This document shows positions 46,100-59,330 of a DNA stretch of 64,000 bases, in pieces; position 1 is the stretch's first letter; every line of letters begins with the position of its first letter. The stretch comes from Peromyscus leucopus (Eukaryota > Chordata > Mammalia > Rodentia > Cricetidae): assembly GCF_004664715.2 (NCBI RefSeq), contig NC_051064.1:112651740-112715739 (forward strand), given 5' to 3'. Made by a program: the position numbers and the translations under genes. Under the pieces are notes generated by a model that made no database searches, had not been told where the DNA came from, and worked only from the letters and a program-made list of their open reading frames with translations.

Positions 46100-47650
46100 T
46101 TTTTTTTAACTTTTATTCTTTGTGGATTTCACATCATGTATTTCAGTCCCACTTATCTCCCTGTCCCCTTGCATCCGCCCTCTTGCAATGCCCACCCCCC
46201 AACAAAACCAAATTTAAAGGAAAAACAAAATCCAAGCAATACAAAGAAACAGAACAAAAATAAAAACAAAAACAAACAACACACAACAAAGAAGAATCTT
46301 GTCGTGGAAGCTGTGGTGTGGTCTCTTGAGACACAGTTCACCCTTGAGTCTGTTCGTCTTTGCTGGCAAGTGTTCATTACCACTAGTCATTGGTCTGGCT
46401 CGAGGCCTCTGGTTTCTGCTACACTACCGTTCATGGGCTCTCCCTGGGCTTCCTCTTGGATATTCTGTTGTGGTCCTGTGTCGTGGAGATCCTGCTATTT
46501 TTGTATCTGTAGGTTTGTCTTAACAGTTCATAGATCTGGTGGATGTTGGGGTGGGCCAGCTCGTAGTCCTGGTTCCGGGTCTGGGTGGTAGCTGGGTTGG
46601 TCTGCTCGCTAGCTTTTCCTCGTCATCACTACCTGGATAAGCTCTTTCTTCAGCGCCACCTTGGCTAGCTCACCCAATGCAGCCTACAGCAAGGAGGGGC
46701 AGAGGAGTTCTCCTGTTCTGGGGTCCTTACTTCTGGGTTCCCCACATTCACATCACCAGAGCCGGCTCTACTGTTTTGTCCAGGCAAGGTGCAGGACCCT
46801 CTACCCCGATTGCTGTAGGGAGTATGGAGGGGCCTGGGGTCAGCTCTCCTGCTCTTACGCCCTCGGGGCTGGCTCACCTGTGACCCCGACAACAGGGTCA
46901 GCTCTAGTGTGCTGCCCAGGCAGAAATCAGAGGCTGCTTTCTCTGCAACCCGGTGAGAGTCAGGGCTAGCTCTCCTACTCTTGTGACCCCAGGGTCACCT
47001 CTCTCACTTGCCACAGGAGGTAATGGCTGGGTGGGGAGGGCGTCTTTCCCTCACCCATGCTACCACATGGGAGATTGGGGGAGGGGGCGGGGTCAGCTCT
47101 CCTATTCTCATGCCCTCAGGGTCGGCTCACCTGTGTCCCCGACCACAGGGTCAACTCTAGTGTGCTTCCCAGGTGAGGTGCACACCCATAGTGAGGGGTG
47201 GGGCCATCTTTCCCAAATACAGGGGCAAGCTGTCCCCTGAGGGGTAGGGACAGCTTACCTGCTGCAGTATCCAGCAAGGGTCAGGGCCAGCCATCCCAGG
47301 GCCAGTGAAGGGCAGGGATGGCTCAGCACAGCATGGTTCCAATGACCTCCATGCTAACACAGTCAGTCCGTGGACATCACTACAGTTGCAGCAGGACCAT
47401 GGACCCAGACATGGCCCTGAGCAGCAGCTCTGCCTCAGATGCCACCACGGCCCAGCAGCCCCATGGCCCTCGGGCATCAACATGGTCCCAGGTTGCTGGC
47501 CAGACCCCGGGCATCTGCAGAGGCCTTGGTGTCAACTGGAGCCATGGACACCACCCCAGATCCTGGCCTCCCCAGATCCATGGACCCAGACATGGCCCTA
47601 GGCAGTGGCCTGTGCCCAGACATCTCCATGGCTCCAGGTGGCAGCACCAT
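46100..47650 (-). mobile_element. L1-type 3' UTR, antisense, GC-rich
   Basis: It begins after a T-run with cttttattctttgtggattt and cacatcatgtatttcagtcc, which I know from antisense Lx/L1 3' UTR. From 46640 it becomes GC-rich, with long quasi-repeats (46845-46925 resembles 47093-47175) and an Ala/Pro/His-rich set of overlapping ORFs that look like by-products. A second short repeat pairs 47398-47420 with 47578-47600 (ccatggacccagacatggcc). Confidence 0.6.
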
Positions 47651-47814
47651 AATTTTTTTTAAGCTTAATTTTTTTCTTAATGATTTATAGTTGAATATTG
47701 CATTATTTTTTTTATATCAATGAGTGGGATTATAAATAAAAAAAGCCATTTGGTCCACAGTGAGTGGTAAGAATCCATGCATGGAGGCATTTCTTCTTTT
47801 TAAATTTTCCTTCT

Positions 47815-48232
47815 TCCTTCCATCCTTCTTTCCTTCCTTCCTGTCCTTATTTGTTTATTTGCTTGTTTATGTATGTATGTATGTATGTATCTTGAGACAG
47901 AGTCTCTCTATATAGGTGTGGCTGTCCCAGAACACACTGTAGATCAGGCTGGCCTTGAACTGATAGAGATCCTCCTGCCTCTGCCTCCTGCGTCCTAGGA
48001 TTAAAGGAATGTGCTACCAAGACCAGCTTTGAATTAAAAGAAGAAATATTTATTTTGTTTTATGTGTGTGAGTCTTGGTGTTCTTGGAGGTCAGAAGAGG
48101 GTGGCAGATCTCTTGGGGCTGGAGTTATGGAAGGTTGTGAGCTGCCATGTAGGTGATGGGAATCAAACCCTGGTCCTCTAAAAGAGTAGCTGATTCTCTT
48201 AACTGCTGAGCCATTTCTCCAGCCCCAGCAGG
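47815..48232 (-). mobile_element. B1 and B3 SINEs with TTCC tract
   Basis: TTCC-rich sequence at 47815-47845, B1 at 47885-48030 and B3 at 48035-48232, all antisense. Confidence 0.8.
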
Positions 48233-48269
48233 TATTTCTATAGAGCTTTATGGTCTACAAAGCATCTTT

Positions 48270-48410
48270 TCATCCCAGATCTTACTTATTATCTGAACAA
48301 TTCTTCAGGGAGTTATTGTTGGTGCCACTTCACAAACGAGCAAACCGTGACACAGAGAAACCACCCACCATCAATTAGACACAAGGTGGATGTCAACCTA
48401 GATATTAAGT
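48270..48410 (+). mobile_element. MIR SINE
   Basis: It shows the old mammalian MIR pattern: cttacttattatctgaac, a decayed tcacaaacgagcaaaccg and gacacagagaaa. Confidence 0.65.
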
Positions 48411-48454
48411 TGCGTGCTTTTCCTAGACTCCACAGTGGACACTTTAAAATGTTT

Positions 48455-48570
48455 GTGGCTGGGAGTGTTGGTGCGATCCCTGCCCTTGGGAGGCCAAGGC
48501 AGATCAGGGTTAGAGACCATTGCTCCAGGCCAGCTAGTGGTAAGTAGGGAGATTCTGTCCCCAAACAAAA
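48455..48570 (+). mobile_element. B1/B4-like SINE
   Basis: It reads gcccttgggaggccaaggca and ends gtccccaaacaaaac. Confidence 0.55.
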
Positions 48571-49111
48571 CAAACAAAGCCAAAAAGAAAAACAACATTA
48601 AAAAAAAAAAACACAAGTAAAACCCCCCAAAACCCAAAAGTTAAGTTTTAGAAAATATCACAAAATTCCTAAAATACATTTTATAAGACTTTACATGTTA
48701 ACCTTTTAACATATTTTTTTCACATTAAATTCAAAATTGTTTAAAATATATTCTATATTCATTCCTAAAATTACATAGGACAAGTTTTGAGATATAAAGA
48801 CATGGCATAAACATCTAAATACCCAAAGTTTTTGTCCCATACCCTGACTCATTTCAACCCTCAGCTTTACTGCATGGTCACCATTATGCCTTTGAATTCA
48901 AATAAGAAAAAAATTTTTTCACATTTTAAGACAGGATACTACATTTTCTTTTCTTAAAAAGATATGCCAATTCACATACTAGTAGATTGATATTTCTTTT
49001 GAATTTTCATGGAACATAAATAAGATTTAGGATAGCCTCTTGATTCTTTAAGATTTAAGAAAATATTTGCCACACAAATACTTCTAACAATTTCTTGAAA
49101 ATAAAAAGTAC
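48571..49111. other. AT-rich intron
   Basis: No repeat or gene recognised. It borders the donor of the 37-bp exon. Confidence 0.5.
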
Positions 49112-49148
49112 CTTTTATTTGTGTTGTTTCCCTTTCTCTTTTCTCCGC
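49112..49148 (-). CDS. C1orf185: C1orf185-like gene, 37-bp micro-exon
   Basis: A tiny exon found by reading for the missing piece between phase 0 and phase 1. The minus strand has acceptor gacttttttgtag, 37 bp, then donor AAAAG|gtactt. It encodes AEKRERETTQIK plus the first base of Ala, which the next exon completes. The segment lines up with the Glu/Lys-rich stretch ending in IKA at this point in human C1orf185 as I recall it. Both the phase fit and the peptide fit support it. It is far below ordinary ORF-length cut-offs and would be missed by ab initio prediction. Confidence 0.72.
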
Positions 49149-49327
49149 CTACAAAAAAGTCATTTGCATTTTTAAAAACGAAGGAAATTTGTATAGCTTC
49201 TATAATATATTTATATATTTATATTAGTAAGAGATGCAATATTACAAATTTTTGATAGAAATGTTTTTTCTACAATATGTTCTTTTTTCCCCAAAAATAT
49301 TTTAACAGAAAAGAAAACCAGTTATTT

Positions 49328-49620
49328 GAAAATCTGGAGAGATGGCTTGTCGGCTAAGAGCATACACTGTACAGTATTCCTTTTCCACCCCCCGTGACAC
49401 CTGGTCCACTCTGAGAGACTGCATCGTCCACTCACGTGAGTGAGGCGCCTGCAGGAGCTCTACCTCCTAAGGCTCCTGCCACCTCAGTGCTGTCCCTGGA
49501 GGGCCAGTCTTTGAGCTCATGACCATCCGGGAGACGGGCCACCTCTAAATGTTGGGAGCAACTGAACTGCATCTCAATGAAGCTGTTATGTGCAAATCAA
49601 AAGTATTCTGAAAATAAAGC
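49328..49620 (+). mobile_element. B3 head joined to an mRNA 3' end-like segment
   Basis: A short B3 start (gagagatggcttgtcggc) is followed by unique sequence ending attctgaaaataaagctttt, which looks like a polyadenylation region. The source is not identified. Confidence 0.35.
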
Positions 49621-49721
49621 TTTTCAAAGAGAAAGCAAATATATTCCTTGAGCTCTATTGTTAGGCTGACTTTTGGAACATTTTATTAACAGTATGACCC
49701 AAGAAATAAAAACAGAAATTA

Positions 49722-49875
49722 AGCAGGGTGGTGGTGGCGGTGGCTCTCGCCTTTAATCCCAGCACATGGGAGGCAGAGGCGGGCAGATCTCTGAGTTGGA
49801 GGCCAGTCTGGTCTACAGAGAGAGTTCCAGGACAGCCAGGGCTACACAGGTTCACCACCACCGCCCGGCTCCACA
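49722..49875 (+). mobile_element. B1 SINE with fold-back end
   Basis: A sense B1 whose 3' end, instead of an A-tail, runs into ttcaccaccaccgcccggct, the reverse complement of a B1 5' end. Confidence 0.75.
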
Positions 49876-50019
49876 ATATATGAAGAACTCTTAATTTCAA
49901 TGCTAAGAAAATAATCCAATTAGAAAATATAAGAGATTTAAAGACATATTTTTACTAAGAGTATAGATGATAAAGATATGAAAAGATATGCCAAACCACT
50001 TACTGGGAAATAAAAATTG

Positions 50020-50020
<1 letters not shown>

Positions 50021-50064
<44 letters not shown>
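50021..50064. repeat. (TA)n microsatellite
   Basis: About 21 TA units. Confidence 0.95.
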
Positions 50065-50066
<2 letters not shown>

Positions 50067-50183
50067 GTTGTCTTATACAGAGAGGAACATGGATCTTGCC
50101 TTGGTGTGGACTACTTCTGACTGATCTGGGTGGTGGCTGCTAAAGGCTTGGATGGCTATGGAGACTTTTTTATTCTTATTATA

Positions 50184-50185
<2 letters not shown>

Positions 50186-50227
<42 letters not shown>

Positions 50228-50480
50228 CTCATGTGCTTGCTTCCGTGCAATTGCACACACGTAGAGGTCAGAAGACCTCTTTTCGGACTTGATTCCCTCC
50301 TTGCACTGTGTGTATCCTGGGGACAGAACTGAGGTCATCAGACAGGGTTGCAAGCACCTTTACCCACTGAGACATCTTACTGGCTCCAAATTTCTTAGAG
50401 TAAGATAATGAAGGGGCTGGGGTGGAGCTAGTGGTGGAACGCTTGCCTAGCATGCACAAGGCACTAGCACTGCGGGTCAG
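50186..50480. mobile_element. (GT)n, B3 and ID SINEs
   Basis: A GT tract (50187-50225), an antisense B3 to 50390, then a sense ID-like element (50410-50480, ggaacgcttgcctagcatgc). Confidence 0.7.
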
Positions 50481-50554
50481 GATTGAACATACACATGCTC
50501 ATGCATGCACACCTACCCCCACCCCCAACATGGGTTGGTCACCATAGATCACTC

Positions 50555-50715
50555 CTCTTTTCATTAAATCTTTTTCTGTAGCATGGAGAACTTTACCTTG
50601 TTGCTATTCTGTCATCTACATTTATGTAATATTCTGAATTCTTTTGTTGTGGTTTCAACAATGTTCATAGCATCTAAATCAGGGGTAAACCCCATCTCAA
50701 GAAACCACTTTGGAG
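50555..50715 (-). mobile_element. Tigger-type DNA transposon fragment
   Basis: It contains tttatgtaatattctgaatt, tttgttgtggtttcaacaat and ccatctcaagaaaccacttt. These match what I remember of the antisense of the Tigger1 transposase region almost phrase for phrase. The transposase sense is the minus strand. It is a short mammalian-wide fossil with no open frame. Confidence 0.75.
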
Positions 50716-51394
50716 AGATTCTGGGTTTGACGGAGGACTAGACGCTGCTTCAGTGTGATCAAGTGAGGAAGAACTGTGATGTGTAAGCACAGAGAGTATG
50801 CCAAAGAACGGAAGCGAGGGAAGAGCTTCACCACAAGAGGTGCTGGGCCAGTGGTGAAGTGTGGAGAACCAGGAGGGGGAGGCATCAACCGGAAGGCCAA
50901 GCCCAACACAGCTCCACCTCCAGGCTCCCAGCAGAGGGAGGGGAAGCAGAAGCTTCTTCCAGCAGGTCATCCAGGGGGTCCTGGTGAGAGGCCACTGGCA
51001 TTCCTCCTCATAGGCTACATTCACAGCTCTCACAAACCTCAAAACCAGTGACTTCTCTTGTGGGATGGGTCAGCAGTGGGAAGGGATTTCCCTGACTCAA
51101 AGGGCTGAGGCTGAGTGTCATCTTTAGAGGGGACATACTGTTTAAAACCGAACTACCCTTGGGTCCTGAGAACAGAAGCTAATTATGTCAGCAGCCTGAA
51201 TTCAATCCGTCGCAGCCCCAGCCTGAGAGACGGCTGTAGGAGGCCACTGTAGAGTGTGGAAGGCACACACTGAGAAGCCCCAAAGGGCAGGTGTCTGGTA
51301 GCTCCACCACTGGTCCCTGGGGGCAGATATCGTCAATATAACTTGGAAGTCAGCAGGCAAATCAACTTCTGGAGCCGCCTGTCTGCCGTGAGGT
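50716..51394. other. Unclassified unique sequence
   Basis: Opposing ORFs of 91 (plus) and 122 (minus) codons overlap. Neither shows a domain or splice context. Confidence 0.4.
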
Positions 51395-51705
51395 TAACCG
51401 CTGTAGAGTCTGTGCACCTTGAAACTCCAGCTTGTGCTTTTCTAGAGGACCCAGGTTCCCAAGTCAAGTGACTCAACAACCACCTGTAACTCCAGCTCCA
51501 GAGGATTTGAATCCTCCGGCTAAGACCACACACACATATGTGCCTGCACACAGACAATTAAAAATCAAGATTTATTTTAATTTACAATCTTGTGTATATG
51601 TGCCTCTCTGTGTGTGTGCAGTACTCACAGGGGCCAGAAGAGGGCATTGGATCTCTGATCCTCTGCAATAATGTCATGTGCCCCCAGCCATCTCTCCAGC
51701 CCTGC
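51395..51705. mobile_element. B3 SINEs, facing
   Basis: Sense B3 at 51395-51570 and antisense B3 at 51580-51705. Confidence 0.7.
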
Positions 51706-52129
51706 TAAGTGGATTTTGAGAAAATGAACACGGGTTTGCCTGTATGGAGCTCAGTGCTATGGATGCTTCCCCTACCTCTGGTGAAACAGGCAGGAAGAAA
51801 CCACCCAACTGGAACCTTCACCGTCTAGAGGGTATGAATTGGGAACTCTTGGGATGGTGGGAGACTCTGTCCAGCTCACAGACGGAAAAGGCTAAGTGTG
51901 TCCAGCAGAGGCCTGTGGTACCCAGAGAAGGAACACTACTGATGTGCAGATGGCCCTGGCTGACATCAGACATTCATACAGTACTGATTCCTTAGCACCA
52001 GCATAAATCACGGTCAACAGAGCTCAGATCCACAGTTTAACTGGCCCCAGCCCTAGACACATACTCAACGTCATACGTCCTTGGAGAACTGTGACGACTG
52101 TGACTGTGAGCAGTTACTCTGCTTCTCTT

Positions 52130-52430
52130 CTAATGGTGAATGCTAAAAACACTGACTGCAGCCAGTGCTGATGTGGATGCGTGGTGAAAGAATGGTTCTC
52201 CTTCCTGGCCACTGGGCATGCAACATAGACAGAGTTTCTCATAAAACCACACACACAATATGATTAATAACAATTCTCTCTGGTATCTTCCCAAGTGAGT
52301 TGAAAAGTCATGCCCATACAAAAGCCTCCACAAAAGTGTTTATAGCACCTTCGCTCATAATGGCCCAAACTTTGAAGCAACCAGGATGTCCTTCTGTGGG
52401 TGAAAGGACAAACTAAGCTGATAGTTCATT
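52130..52430 (+). mobile_element. Ancient L1 (L1M-like) ORF2 end
   Basis: It retains ttatagcaccttcgctcata, atggcccaaactttgaag and ccaggatgtccttc, the classic end of old mammalian L1 ORF2. Confidence 0.7.
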
Positions 52431-53501
<1,071 letters not shown>

Positions 53502-53703
53502 TCAGATTATATGATTATATATGCCAATTGAGATAATCATCTCTAACACTTTTACACAGGAGTTTGAAGTCAGCATGTTGCAGACTTTTAAAAGCAGCCA
53601 TCCAGCCTCGTGGACTGAGCAGCTACTGGCTTCTTAGACTTTCCTTTGAGAGACAACCATTGTTGGACTAGTCAGACCCTAACCTGTGAGACATTCTAAT
53701 AAA

Positions 53704-53704
<1 letters not shown>

Positions 53705-53753
<49 letters not shown>

Positions 53754-53900
53754 ACATACACATATACACACATACATATACACACATACATATACACATA
53801 TATAATGTATATGTATAAAACCATATATATGTACATATAAACAATATATACAATATATATACATTATTATATGGTGTATAATATATAGCATACATATACA
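53705..53900. repeat. (CA)n/(TA)n compound microsatellite
   Basis: CA units to 53748, then mixed CATA and TATATG repeats. Confidence 0.92.
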
Positions 53901-53964
53901 CATATATATTCATTATATCAGTTCTGTTTCTCTTGATAACCCGGACTACTAACAGTATTTTAAA

Positions 53965-54335
53965 AAATGATGCCAGAGAATGAACACTATTCAGTGATAC
54001 AAAGAAAGGAGTCGTCAAGCCACAAAAAGACACAGAGAAGAGCTGGACATAGTGACTCACTGTCTAAGAAAAAGTCTGAGAAGGCTACATTCTGTATGAT
54101 TTGACATCTGGTTGCAACTCTATGAACTCACTCTGGAAAAGACTGAACTACTGAGACCTGGAAAGACCAGTGATCGCCAGGGGTTAGGGAGGGGGAGGGG
54201 CGGATAGATGAAGCACAGAGGAATTTTAGGGCAATGACAAAACTCTGGCTGACACTGTAACTGTATGTGCAAGTCACTCTACATTTGTGAAAACCATGAA
54301 ATATACATGAAGAGGAAATCTTCATGTCAGATGGA
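53965..54335 (+). mobile_element. Ancient L1 (L1M-like) 3' end
   Basis: It keeps gaaggctacattctgtatga, cagtgatcgccaggggttag and gtaactgtatgtgcaagtca, familiar from L1M 3' ends. Confidence 0.7.
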
Positions 54336-55310
54336 TGTTAACAACTCGTTGACATAAGTTCTTCAGTTTTAACTCCCCCCAAACAATAATAATGGGGCCA
54401 TCTATTTTTCCAGAGGTACTAGAATTTTCCAAGTTAGTTCTAGAGATCATCACATTGGATTCCTTCATAAGACATGAACAATTAAGATCCAGTCACTCAT
54501 TGAATTCAATCCACTGAACAAGTATTTAACCTATATGTCAGAAATGTTGGATGTTGAATATTTAAGAATGTGCTGGGGGGCCTGTACTAATAAGGAAGAT
54601 AGACACTACGAGAAGATGAATTATGGCTGTGGGAAGTGCCATTGAGGGAAGTTACCAGGTGCTGTGTGTGAGTTTGTACAAAGGGAATCAACCTGGCTAG
54701 GGTGGTCGGTGAAGGGTTTCCCGAGGAAAGGGTGATTGAACTAGGCTGCTAAAGAGTAAGACTAGCGGCTAGGTCAAATCTGGTAGAAAGGGAGAGATGT
54801 GGAAGAGATGTTATTCTAGGCAGATGAAATATCAAACACAAAGCTATGAGGGCTGGAGTTCTACCATGAAGGAGAAACACAAAAAACAAGACAGAAAATA
54901 GAAGACAGAGTGAGGAGTGTGAAAGGGCAGATCACGTGGGGCCTGAAAAGACAGGCCGCTTGGGTTTCTCCTCAAACCAATGGGAAGTCCTTTGAAAAAC
55001 AGTGGGCATGGGAGAGAAGAAGCGAGCGATCTGATGAGATCTGCATGTGGGAAACATATGGCTGAAGTGTGGAGAAGACGTGAACTTGACATTGAAGGCA
55101 GGGTCAGCTATGAACCCCGGTGCAGCTGTCCCAGTGGAGGATGAGGAAGATGTGGAGGGTACAGCAGTGGCTGACGGAATGAAATGGATGTGAGCCGTTT
55201 ACAAGGGGAAAAAAATTGAACTTGGTGATAGTTCAAGTGTGTTAGGGTGAGAAACAAGAGAGACCTGTCAGGGGTGTCTTCTGCTTTGAGAAGAAAAGCA
55301 TCCCTCCTTT
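54336..55310. other. Intron, no clear repeat
   Basis: Unique-looking sequence with short ORFs only. Confidence 0.45.
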
Positions 55311-55314
55311 GACT

Positions 55315-55605
55315 CTTGCTACGATGATTTGCATCTGAAATGTCACCCACAAACTCATGCTTTGATGATGCTGCTTGGGGGAGCCTGCGGGGCCTTTAGG
55401 AAGTGGAGCTCGACAGCGTTCTACTTTCTGGCCCACAGATGCCACATACTCCTGCATCTCTGAATGCATCTGTGAATCCGTGCCTTTCCCACTGTGGCAG
55501 GCTGGACTCTCCTGAAACCACGAGCCAAAATAAGCCGCTCTTCCCTTAAGTTCTTGTGTCAAGTATTTCAGCCACTGCGATACAAAAGCACCTGACACAA
55601 TTCGA
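55315..55605 (+). mobile_element. MaLR/ORR1-like LTR
   Basis: It includes gatgatttgcatctgaaatg, accacgagccaaaataagcc and cttaagttcttgtgtcaag, then gatacaaaagcacctgac. It is a diverged solo LTR. Confidence 0.65.
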
Positions 55606-55643
55606 TGTGCACCTCCAGCTACTGTCCCCTTTATTAGTTTTCT

Positions 55644-55644
<1 letters not shown>

Positions 55645-55694
<50 letters not shown>
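55645..55694. repeat. (CA)n microsatellite
   Basis: About 24 CA units. Confidence 0.95.
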
Positions 55695-55695
<1 letters not shown>

Positions 55696-56020
55696 CTCTT
55701 GAAAGAGACACCTATACTTTTCTCAATTTTCTCACATCTCATTGTCCTCAAGGATCAACTTTGGAACCGATCTTTGCACTAACATTTCATCAAGGTTACC
55801 AATGACCTCACCTCCCGAAATCAAAGAGTCACTTTTTTGTCCTCATCATCCTCAGCTTCAGGATTTCAGTATAACTGGATCACATCTCCCTCTTGTAATA
55901 TTTTTAAATTTCTACTCCCTTGACTATCCACCCTCTGGGTTCTTCTAAGATACTGATTTCCCTCTACTTAGCTGCTAAGTTTCCAAATGCAGGTAGTGTG
56001 AAGGGCACAGCCACAGGTCA

Positions 56021-56178
56021 TCTTCCTTCCTTCCTTCCTTCCTTCCTTCCTTCCTTCCTTCCTTCCTTCCTTCCTTCCTTCCTTCCTTCCTTCCTTCCTC
56101 CCTCCCTCCTTCCCTCCCTCCCTCCCTCCCTCCCTCCCTCCCTCCCTCCCTCCCTCCCTCCCTCCCTTCCTTCCTTCT
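56021..56178. repeat. (CCTT)n-(CCCT)n compound microsatellite
   Basis: About 19 CCTT units switch to about 17 CCCT units near 56099, then back to CCTT. Long repeat-derived ORFs on both strands are artefacts. Confidence 0.97.
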
Positions 56179-56183
56179 TTTTT

Positions 56184-56325
56184 ATGACAGGGTTTCTCTG
56201 TGTAACCACCCTGGCTGTCCTGGAACTCGCTCTGTAGACCAGGTTGGCCTCAAACTCACAGAGATCTGCCTGTCTCTGTCTCCCGGGCACTGGTCTAAAG
56301 GTGTGCTCCACGGCCCGGCTGCCAT
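56184..56325 (-). mobile_element. B1 SINE, antisense
   Basis: It follows the microsatellite, whose pyrimidine run may have grown from the B1 tail. It ends ccacggcccggct. Confidence 0.85.
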
Positions 56326-56920
56326 AAGTCATTTTTTCATCAACTACTCCCTGGTTTGTCTCATCCAGTTCTATGACTTTGGAATCTCTATACCTAATCT
56401 TCCATTGTGGCTTCTCAGTTTCTACCAGCACACCCAATTGCAACACAGCATTCCCATTCCGGACTTTAAATAGGCTTTTAAACTCACGTTGAACACACAA
56501 CTCCTAGTTTATCACACACACACACACCCCACCGATCCCCTTTATGATAATTTCCCCATCCCAGAAAATGGCAGGACCCACTCAGCTGCCTGAGACAAAA
56601 TTCCAGGTGTCAGCCTTCACGCTGCCGCCTCACTCTTCTTCCTCACGTCACTCATTCTATCAAGTCCCAACTCCACCTGGGAAACACATCTCAGGCCCAA
56701 ACCCTTCTTTTGTCTCCTCTAGTCGTATTAGTTCAAAACAGCCTCAGCTCTCATGGATGAAAGCTAGGCTGCTCATTTGCCCACCTACTCTCTCGTTGCT
56801 CCAGTCAGTTCCAGGCTATACAGAGGAACGTCATTTGAAAATACAAGCCAGAACTGTCATATCTAGTTATTAAGAATGCATGTTCATTTTTATCAGCAGT
56901 CTCTTAAAAAGCAATCATGT
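56326..56920. other. Intron, no clear repeat
   Basis: A plus-strand ORF of 109 codons (56544-56873) has no recognisable domain. Its strand is opposite to the host gene. Confidence 0.45.
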
Positions 56921-56924
56921 GCTG

Positions 56925-57015
56925 GGCATTGTTGGCACATACCTTTAATCCCAGCACTCGGGAGGTGGAGGCAGGTGGATCTCTGTGAGTTCGAAGCCAG
57001 CATAGTCTACATGTG
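56925..57015 (+). mobile_element. B1 SINE, 3'-truncated
   Basis: A sense B1 left part ending agcatagtctacatgt. Confidence 0.8.
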
Positions 57016-58061
<1,046 letters not shown>

Positions 58062-58339
58062 TCATTAGGTAAATAAGTGAGGTGATATTTACAATGATAT
58101 ATAATATATGTTATGTTAAGACTGACCAAGGAATCCGAGAGCCTGAATTCTAGTCCTATACAATCCAAACAAACGGGAGGACCCAGAGTTAGGGAACAGC
58201 ATGGGATGCATGGGATGGAATTGGGAAAGCATGCAGGGATCTCACTTTAGAGATGGCACAGTCGGAGCCCATGGCACAGAAGTAACTGAGCCAAAGCTAA
58301 ACAGCAATTGACACAGTGTTCTGATTTTTTCTATTTTCA

Positions 58340-58665
58340 TTGCTAGCAAACATCTCCCAGCATCTCATCAGGTAGCTCACCACCATCTGTAACTCTAGCT
58401 ACAAAGGGTCCCATGCATCTTGCCTCCAAAGATACCTGTATCACCTGCACATATCCACATCTAGGCGAAAAAAGAAAAACAAACCTTTAAAAATCTTATT
58501 TCTTTTATGACTGGGCATAGTGGCACAGGCCTTTAACCCCAGAACCCAGGAGGCAGAGACAGGACAATCTCTGTGAGTTCGAGGCCAGTCTGGTTTACAT
58601 AGTGAGTTCCAGGGCAGCTAGGGTTATATAGAGAAACCCTGTCTCAATAAAATAAAATAAATAAT
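58340..58665 (+). mobile_element. B3 fragment and B1 SINE
   Basis: B3 3' part at 58340-58480 and a full B1 at 58508-58665. Confidence 0.75.
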
Positions 58666-58924
58666 TTAAATTTTACATGTATTTATTTAGTGATGGGATC
58701 TCAAAGAATAAATTAAAATAAAAAATGAAAAGGAAATAGTTTTAATGTGCTGAAATAAAGATAACACTAGAAACTTAAAAAAGAGAGAAAATGGCGAAAT
58801 GGCCAATAATCATGTAAAAACTTTACTAATTATAAATGTAGTATACATTAAACCACAAATAAAATGCTATGAAGGCTACACCCAATATATAATGTGGAAA
58901 ATGAAAATGACAAAATTTAAACTG

Positions 58925-59330
58925 TTGACAAGGGAGCAGGAATCTGAAAGTCTCTTTCACTGACGGAGGGAATACAATTTGGGAGAAGCTCTGGGAAACT
59001 GGCTGCATTATTAAGCTGAATAGATGCACACTCTACAATTCAGCAATTCAACCAATGAGAACACACACAACTCAGGTCTACACACATGTTAATGAAATCT
59101 GTAGCAGAGTCTTTAGAGCAGGGTGATTTGAGGTAGCCCAACATTTGGGAAATGTGTATTGAGACTTCAGCAAACTCAGCACTCAATACTTAGCAATACA
59201 TCAAATTTATGATGGCCATTATCTGTGGGTGAACAAGAGAAATACAAACTGACTTTTTAATGTTCCATCCTTCAAATGATACACAGCTAATATGGCAAAA
59301 AAAATGTTCATTTAGGAGATTTTGTGGGTC
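58925..59330 (+). mobile_element. Ancient L1-like fragment
   Basis: It has the old L1 ORF2-end layout: gggagaagctctgggaaac, gctgaatagatgcacac and ttcagcaattcaacc. Confidence 0.5.

Noticed and set aside
46136..47662. Dense overlapping ORFs up to 151 codons on both strands
   Set aside because: The GC-rich L1-type UTR lowers stop frequency. ORFs overlap in several frames, have no domain and do not splice to anything.
50674..51051. Opposed ORFs of 91 and 122 codons
   Set aside because: They overlap each other on opposite strands, partly cover a Tigger fragment and show no conserved motif.
55942..56500. ORFs rich in Leu/Pro/Ser or Glu/Gly/Arg/Lys
   Set aside because: They are translations of the CCTT/CCCT microsatellite.
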